A stretch of DNA of 64,000 nt from Sphingobium scionense. Its GTDB lineage: Bacteria > Pseudomonadota > Alphaproteobacteria > Sphingomonadales > Sphingomonadaceae. How positions within the stretch are numbered: position 1 is the first letter of the stretch; each line of letters starts with the position of its first letter. Positions 59,312 to 64,000 of this stretch are shown here, one piece after another. The position numbers and the translations under genes were made by a program. The notes beneath the pieces were generated by a model. The model was given only the letters and a program-made list of their open reading frames with translations. It did no database searches and was not told where the DNA came from. Location of the stretch: NCBI RefSeq assembly GCF_014197035.1, contig NZ_JACIEU010000008.1, positions 124,001 through 188,000 on the forward strand, given 5' to 3'.

Positions 59312-60577
59312 TCACGGGCGCGCCAGCCGCGCGGCGGACCCGATCGGCAGCAATATCAATGCACTGCCACGGGCGGACATGCCGCCGGCAATGCCCCGCG
59401 CGCGGGCGCCTGCACCCCAGAAACTGTCGAACCGGTTAGCGCCCTTGATCGCTCCGCCCGTGTCCTGGGCAATCCAGATGCCATTGGGCTCGGCCCGGTC
59501 GAGCGACAAAAGGACAGGGGCGCCAAGCGGAATATATTTGGGATCGGCCGCCACCGTCGCCTCGGCCGTTACCGGCACGCCCAGCGCGCCGATCGGCCCT
59601 GCGCCAGTCAGTTCGCGGAAGAAGACGAAGCTCTTATTCTCGTTCATGATCGCGGCGCCCTCGGCTGGGTGGGCGCGCAGATATTGCATGATGTCCTGCA
59701 TCGACCCGGCCTGGATCAGACCGCGATCCTTCATCAGCTTGCCGATGCCGGTATAGTCGCGCCCATTCTGCCCGTCATAGCCGATGCGCATCACGGCGCC
59801 GTCGGGCAGGGTGAGGCGGCCGCTGCCCTGGACCTGCAGGAAGAAGAACTCGACCGGGTCGGCCGCCCAGGCCAGTTCCAGTCCGCGCCCGGCAAGCGAT
59901 CCCTCGACGATCTGCGATCGCTCGTCGAACGGCACGAAATTGCTGCCTTGCACCTTGCCGCGGATGGTGCGGCCCTTCAGGCTGTCGCTGAACAGGCCGA
60001 GGTTGACGTCGATCAGTTCGGCCGGGCGGCGGTAGATCGGCACCTGATAGCCGGGCTGGCGGGTGCGCGATCCGGCGATTTCCGGTTCATAATAGCCGGT
60101 GACGAAGGCGGCGCCGTCGCTCACCTGCACCGCCTCGAAATAGCGGGAGAAAAACTCGGCGGCGGTAGCTTCGGGCCAGCTCGACGCCGCGCTGCATGCG
60201 CTGTTCCAATCCGATCCACGCGTCAGGCCGCTCTGGTCGGTGCGTTTCATCAGCGTCGGACAGGAAATGCGGAAGGCCTGCAAAGCGGCGCGCGCGCGCT
60301 CGCCGGACGGGATCAGGCTGGCGATGTCGGGGCCGGGCGTGACGCCCAGGCCAGCGGCATTGGCCTGGTCCGTGGGCAGGTCGCTGGGTGACACGGTCGG
60401 CAATTTCGGCGGCAGGGTGGGGCGGGGCGTGGCCGGAACCGGCCGGGTCGCCCCATCGCTGCCACTGTTCGGCCGGCTTGGCGCAGGGCCGCTGGCCGAT
60501 GGCGGAATGACGCCGCCCGCGCAAGCGGACAGCATCAGCGCCGCAAGCAGCGCGCCCCCCGAATGACGCAGACTCAC
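59312..60577 (-). CDS. mltA: Membrane-bound lytic murein transglycosylase A
   Basis: 421 residues from GTG 60577, which overlaps the stop of the preceding gene as GTGA. The N-terminus is a lipoprotein signal (GGALLAALMLSAC, lipobox LSAC), then a Pro-rich linker. The catalytic part shows TGYYEPEIAGSRTR, DPVEFFFLQVQGSGRL, MRIGYDGQNGRDYTGIG and the 3D domain WIAQDTGGAIKGANRFDSFWG with the catalytic Asp. It cleaves peptidoglycan glycan chains at the outer membrane. Confidence 0.93.
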   Translation of the reverse strand: MSLRHSGGALLAALMLSACAGGVIPPSASGPAPSRPNSGSDGATRPVPATPRPTLPPKLPTVSPSDLPTDQANAAGLGVTPGPDIASLIPSGERARAALQAFRISCPTLMKRTDQSGLTRGSDWNSACSAASSWPEATAAEFFSRYFEAVQVSDGAAFVTGYYEPEIAGSRTRQPGYQVPIYRRPAELIDVNLGLFSDSLKGRTIRGKVQGSNFVPFDERSQIVEGSLAGRGLELAWAADPVEFFFLQVQGSGRLTLPDGAVMRIGYDGQNGRDYTGIGKLMKDRGLIQAGSMQDIMQYLRAHPAEGAAIMNENKSFVFFRELTGAGPIGALGVPVTAEATVAADPKYIPLGAPVLLSLDRAEPNGIWIAQDTGGAIKGANRFDSFWGAGARARGIAGGMSARGSALILLPIGSAARLARP

Positions 60578-61278
60578 GCCGCCTCGTCGGTTTCGCTGAG
60601 CTTCCAATTGGGGTCTGCACTCCGCAGGTCGCGGGTGAAGGTCCAGATATCGTTGGTGCCCACGGCATCGGTCAGCGAGCCGGCGACGACATTGCCATCC
60701 TTGTCGCGGGTGACGGCGGCGATATCTGCCTCGAACCGCAGCGAGACTTCGGCGATACGGCCGTTGACGCTGGCATCCACGATCTGCGCCTTCTCGATCC
60801 GCACCAGGCGGTTGTCGAGCACATGGCCCTCGGCTTCACGCGCTGCGATGGCTTCCTCGAAGGATGCCAGCACATCGGCATCGCACAGCCAGGCCAGTTC
60901 ATCGCGATCGCCGCGCCAGAAAGCTTCCAGTACCATCTTGTAGGCGCTCTTGGCGCCTTCCACGAATTGGGGCACGTCAAAGCTGCGATCGGCGCTGATC
61001 AGCGCGCGCACGCCCGCTTCGCCCGCCGGGGTAATCAGCCCTTCGGCCAGGCGAACCGAATCGCCCGTCATTTCGGGCATCTGTCGCGGCTGCATCACGC
61101 CAATTTTGGCGCGTTCCTCGGCCGGACGCGGGGCAGGCTCCTGCTCATGCCCGGTCCGCTTTCCAAGAACGGAATAGAGCCGCAGTGCCAGAAAGCCGGC
61201 AATCATGGCGAGGATGACGATCACGTACACGGAGGCAAATACCCTTTGTTCGGGATGATGTTCCATCAACATAGGCAT
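60574..61278 (-). CDS. Tim44/TimA-like domain membrane protein
   Basis: 234 residues. One N-terminal helix (FASVYVIVILAMIAGFLALRLYS) is followed by a charged linker and a Tim44-like domain (FDVPQFVEGAKSAYKMVLEAFWRGD, LAWLCDADVLASFEEAI, VSLRFEADIAAV, DIWTFTRDLRSADPNWKL). Bacterial members of this family sit on the inner membrane. Start uncertain: ATG at 61278, 61272 and 61266 are all in frame and no clear ribosome site is seen. It is first in the operon with mltA and Smr, divergent from secB. Confidence 0.88.
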   Translation of the reverse strand: MPMLMEHHPEQRVFASVYVIVILAMIAGFLALRLYSVLGKRTGHEQEPAPRPAEERAKIGVMQPRQMPEMTGDSVRLAEGLITPAGEAGVRALISADRSFDVPQFVEGAKSAYKMVLEAFWRGDRDELAWLCDADVLASFEEAIAAREAEGHVLDNRLVRIEKAQIVDASVNGRIAEVSLRFEADIAAVTRDKDGNVVAGSLTDAVGTNDIWTFTRDLRSADPNWKLSETDEAA

Positions 61279-61450
61279 GTTTGCACGATACTTCAAATAT
61301 CGGCTTGCCGCCCCGGGCCGGCGATCGGCGCATCATGCTCCATATCGGGCGCCATTGCCCTGATCTTTCGCCACTGCTAAGCGCGCGGATCGATATCGGG
61401 GGCTGTTCCGGCCCTTTGAGCAACGAACGATCAGCAAGGATTTGAGGACA

Positions 61451-61954
61451 ATGGCCGACGAAGCCGACACCATCCAGACCAATGTGACCGGCAATGGCGC
61501 CGACACCGCGCCGCAGATCGCGCTGATCAGCCAATATGTGAAGGATCTGTCGTTCGAAAACCCGAACGCCCCCGGGGTCTATCAGTGGCAGGATCAGCCT
61601 CAGATCGACGTCCAGTTCAACATCGGTGCCGACCGCGTCGGTGATGAAGTGCTGGAAATCGCGCTGAAGATCGAGGTCAAGGCCGTGGCGCCACAGGGCA
61701 CCGCCTTTGCCGCCGAACTGGTCTATGCGGCGCTGTTCGGCATGCGCAACGTGCCCGAGGATCAGATCCAGCCCTTCATGCTGGCCGAAGCGCCGCGCCT
61801 GGTCTTCCCCTTCGCCCGCCGCGTGCTGGCCGACGCGATCCGCGACGGTGGCTTCCCGCCGCTGCTGCTCGATCCGATCGATTTCGGCGCGCTCTATCTG
61901 CAGCAGGCGGAACAGATGCAGGTGACGACAGGCGAGCCGGCCGGTCACGCCTGA
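61451..61954 (+). CDS. secB: Protein-export chaperone SecB
   Basis: 167 residues. Conserved parts are ISQYVKDLSFENPNAP, QDQPQIDVQFNIGAD, LKIEVKAVAP, AELVYAALFGMRNVPED, LVFPFARRVLADAIRDGGFPPLLLDPIDF. Length is typical for alphaproteobacteria. It holds preproteins unfolded and passes them to SecA. The Tim44-mltA-Smr unit diverges from it. Confidence 0.95.
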   Translation: MADEADTIQTNVTGNGADTAPQIALISQYVKDLSFENPNAPGVYQWQDQPQIDVQFNIGADRVGDEVLEIALKIEVKAVAPQGTAFAAELVYAALFGMRNVPEDQIQPFMLAEAPRLVFPFARRVLADAIRDGGFPPLLLDPIDFGALYLQQAEQMQVTTGEPAGHA

Positions 61955-61975
61955 ACCCTGCAATGACCTCTATGT

Positions 61976-62008
61976 CCGTTCGGGCTGAGCCTGTCGAAGC
62001 CCGAACGG
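61976..62008. repeat. Palindromic repeat family E between secB and murJ
   Basis: The 11-base arms CCGTTCGGGCT and AGCCCGAACGG flank the loop GAGCCTGTCGA. It is perfect at both arms. I associate this type with sphingomonad intergenic DNA. It may also end the secB transcript. Confidence 0.8.
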
Positions 62009-62024
62009 CATGGAGGGCAGGCGC

Positions 62025-63617
62025 ATGAAACTGATCAAGGCCCTTGGCTCGGTCGGCGGATTGACGCTCGCCAGCCGGGTGCTGGCGCTGGTGCGCGATT
62101 CGCTCGCCGCCCGCTATGTCGGCGCCGGTTTCGCATCGGACGCCTTCAACGGCGTCGCTTTCCGCCTGCCCAACATGTTCCGTGCCCTCTTTGCCGAGGG
62201 CGCCTTCTCCGCCGCCTTCATCCCGCTCTTCAACAGGAAGGCGGCCGGACCGGGGGGCATGGCCGAGGGCTATCATTTCGCCGAGCGCGCCCTCGCCGTG
62301 CTGCTGCCGGTCCTCATCCTCTTCACGATCGTCCTGCTGGCGGCGGCCTGGCCGATCACCTGGGCGCTGTCCGGCGGCTTTTCCCGCCAGAATCCGACGC
62401 CGGACCAGTTTGCCTTCGCCGTCACCCTGTCGCGCATCACCATTCCCTATCTGGCGCTGATCAGCCTCGCCTCGCTGCTGGGCGGCATCTTGAACTCGCT
62501 CGACAAATTCTGGGTGAATGCCGCCGCGCCGATCCTGCTCAATGTCGCGATGATCGCGGGCCTGTGGTTCTTCCACGGCGCCGACGAATATGAAACAGCG
62601 CGGGTGCAGGCCATGTCGGTCACGGTCGGCGGCGCGCTGCAACTGCTCTGGCTGATCTGGGCCTGCAAGCGGGCGGGCGTCTCGATGAAGCTCAAGCGCC
62701 CTCGCCTCGACGCCGATGTGCGCGAGCTGCTGCGCCTGATCGTGCCGGCCGCCGCCGGCGCCGGCGCCTCGCAGATCAACCTGCTGATCTCGACTGCGCT
62801 CTCGGGGTGGCTGCTCGCCTCGGGCTCGATCACCTATATCTATTATGCCGACCGGCTGAATCAGCTTCCCCTGGGCCTGATCGGCATAGGTCTGGGCACC
62901 ATCCTCCTCCCCACCATCTCGCGCATGCTCTCTAAGGGCGAGGATCAGGCGGCGATGGAGACGCAGAACCGGGGCATCGAACTGGCCCTGTTCCTGACCC
63001 TGCCTGCAACCGTCGCCTTCATTACCGTGGCCGAACCGATCGTGCGCGGCCTGTTCCAATATGGCCGCTTCAGCGCGGAGGACGCGATGCGCTGCGGCTG
63101 GGCGCTGTCCGCCTTCTCGATCGGCCTGCCCAGCTATGTGCTCGTGAAGGTGCTGACGCCGGGCTATTATGCGCGCGGCGATACCAGGACGCCGGTACGC
63201 TATGCGATGCTGTCGATCGCCATCAACATCGTCGGTAATCTCGCGATGATCCCGACCCTGGGCCATATCGGCCCGCCGCTCGCGACCGCGCTCTCTTCGA
63301 CCGTCAATGTCGCGATGCTCTATCGCACCTTGGTCGCGCGCGGCCATTTCACCGCCGACCCGCAACTGCGCCGCCGTATCCCACGTCTTGCCGTGGCGGC
63401 CATCGTCATGGGGCTGGCGCTCTGGGCGGGCGAGGGCGTGCTCGACCCGATGCTCTCGGGGCCGATGGTCGGCCGCTATATCGGCTTGGCCCTGCTTGTC
63501 GGCGCGGGCGTCGCGCTGTACGGGCTGGCATGCTTCGTCACCGGCGCCTATCGGCTGTCCGACCTCAAGGCGCTGCTGCGCCGGCGAGGCACCACTACCA
63601 ACCAACAGAATGGATAG
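62025..63617 (+). CDS. murJ: Lipid II flippase MurJ
   Basis: 530 residues, about 14 membrane helices. The start KLIKALGSVGGLTLASRVLALVRD, then AFRLPNMFRALFAEGAFSAAFIPLF, and VLTPGYYARGDTRTPVRYA are MVIN/MurJ hallmarks, with the key Arg residues in the central cavity. It flips lipid II across the inner membrane for cell-wall synthesis. GGAGGG precedes ATG 62025. trpS follows after six bases, a conserved pairing in these bacteria. Confidence 0.95.
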   Translation: MKLIKALGSVGGLTLASRVLALVRDSLAARYVGAGFASDAFNGVAFRLPNMFRALFAEGAFSAAFIPLFNRKAAGPGGMAEGYHFAERALAVLLPVLILFTIVLLAAAWPITWALSGGFSRQNPTPDQFAFAVTLSRITIPYLALISLASLLGGILNSLDKFWVNAAAPILLNVAMIAGLWFFHGADEYETARVQAMSVTVGGALQLLWLIWACKRAGVSMKLKRPRLDADVRELLRLIVPAAAGAGASQINLLISTALSGWLLASGSITYIYYADRLNQLPLGLIGIGLGTILLPTISRMLSKGEDQAAMETQNRGIELALFLTLPATVAFITVAEPIVRGLFQYGRFSAEDAMRCGWALSAFSIGLPSYVLVKVLTPGYYARGDTRTPVRYAMLSIAINIVGNLAMIPTLGHIGPPLATALSSTVNVAMLYRTLVARGHFTADPQLRRRIPRLAVAAIVMGLALWAGEGVLDPMLSGPMVGRYIGLALLVGAGVALYGLACFVTGAYRLSDLKALLRRRGTTTNQQNG

Positions 63618-63623
63618 AGAGTA

Positions 63624-64000
63624 ATGCGCGTCCTTTCCGGCATCCAGCCCACCGGCAATCTGCACCTTGGCAACTACCTTGGCGCGATCCGCAACTGGGT
63701 GAAGATGCAGGACGAGATGCCCGCCATGGCCGCGCAAGCGGGTATGGCAAACAACGGCAAAAACGCGGATTCGCAATGCTTCTTCTTCCTCGCCGACATG
63801 CACTCGATCACCGTGCATGAAGGGCGCGAGCAGCGCATCCGCAACGTGCGCGACATGGCCGCCGCGCTGGTCGCATCGGGCATCGATCCGGACCGCTCGG
63901 TTCTCTTCAACCAGGCGCGCGTGCCGGCCCATGCCGAGCTTGCCTGGCTGCTGAACGGCACCGCACGTATCGGCTGGCTCAACCGCATGACCCAGTTCAA
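63624..64000 (+). CDS. trpS: Tryptophan-tRNA ligase, N-terminal part (3' end outside window)
   Basis: 125 residues are visible. The start [20 protein letters not shown] contains the class I HIGH-type motif (HLGN), followed by [43 protein letters not shown] and [21 protein letters not shown]. Compared with the family there is an extra stretch of about 19 residues (32-50) between KMQDE and the next core strand, rich in Ala, Asn and Gly. The KMSKS loop lies beyond the window. Confidence 0.95.
   Translation, partial: MRVLSGIQPTGNLHLGNYLGAIRNWVKMQDEMPAMAAQAGMANNGKNADSQCFFFLADMHSITVHEGREQRIRNVRDMAAALVASGIDPDRSVLFNQARVPAHAELAWLLNGTARIGWLNRMTQF
63717..63773 (+). repeat. Palindrome-like in-frame insertion in trpS
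   Basis: 57 bases encode the extra residues 32-50 of TrpRS. The segment can form a hairpin ATGCCCGC/GCGGGTAT around a 13-base loop, and its start resembles the family C palindrome at 22874. Confidence 0.45.

Overview
The window is about 64 kb of high-GC chromosome from an alphaproteobacterium, most likely a sphingomonad of the Sphingobium / Novosphingobium type. The evidence is the many TonB-dependent receptors, the gene blocks mutM-rpsT-dnaA, ubiE-ubiB-coaBC-dut, secB next to Tim44/mltA/Smr, and murJ-trpS, and several intergenic palindromes of a kind I associate with sphingomonads. Genus-level placement is inference. Both ends cut genes: a TonB receptor at the left and trpS at the right.

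Layout. 1-6121: end of a polysaccharide utilisation locus for pectin or rhamnogalacturonan (TonB receptor, DUF6250-like protein, PL26-type exo-rhamnogalacturonan lyase, PL22 oligogalacturonate lyase). 6191-10762: small envelope proteins, including an LprI-like protein, an L,D-transpeptidase-like protein and a PliG-like lysozyme inhibitor. 11056-15485: lipoprotein, DUF202 protein with a nine-copy heptad repeat, AlkA-type glycosylase, ferredoxin, lipoprotein, rlmB, tRNA-Tyr, SugE-type exporter. 15647-20720: GH3 beta-glucosidase, a GIY-YIG gene boxed by perfect 31-bp inverted repeats, and an exported KatG. 20721-23028: the accessory stretch, with palindromic repeats, an orphan gene of lower GC and a complete IS30-family element. 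23029-37981: siderophore receptor, OmpA, ABC-F, AI-2E transporter, cytochrome b561-YceI fusion, a TonB receptor/phosphodiesterase operon, thioesterase and pabB/pabC. 38167-41700: aspartate aminotransferase, msrA and a quinone-oxidoreductase-like gene. 41774-46063: thrS, a DyP peroxidase and infC. 46225-53064: ExbD, a membrane protein/XRE pair and a seven-gene overlapping operon (ubiE, ubiB, coaBC, dut, a periplasmic protein, thiF/moeB, dsrE). 53245-64000: mutM, rpsT, dnaA, cyclophilin, GGDEF-EAL protein, Smr, mltA, Tim44-like, secB, murJ and trpS.

Most of the window is core metabolism and information processing. The points that stand out are the GIY-YIG/inverted-repeat module, a probable palindrome-derived in-frame insertion in trpS, a probable ATA start for infC, a DyP gene between thrS and infC, seven GANTC sites in front of dnaA, and two lysozyme-inhibitor-like genes around an L,D-transpeptidase-like gene. 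No CRISPR array, prophage or dedicated defence island was seen. Start sites were chosen by eye from Shine-Dalgarno spacing, signal peptides and overlaps.
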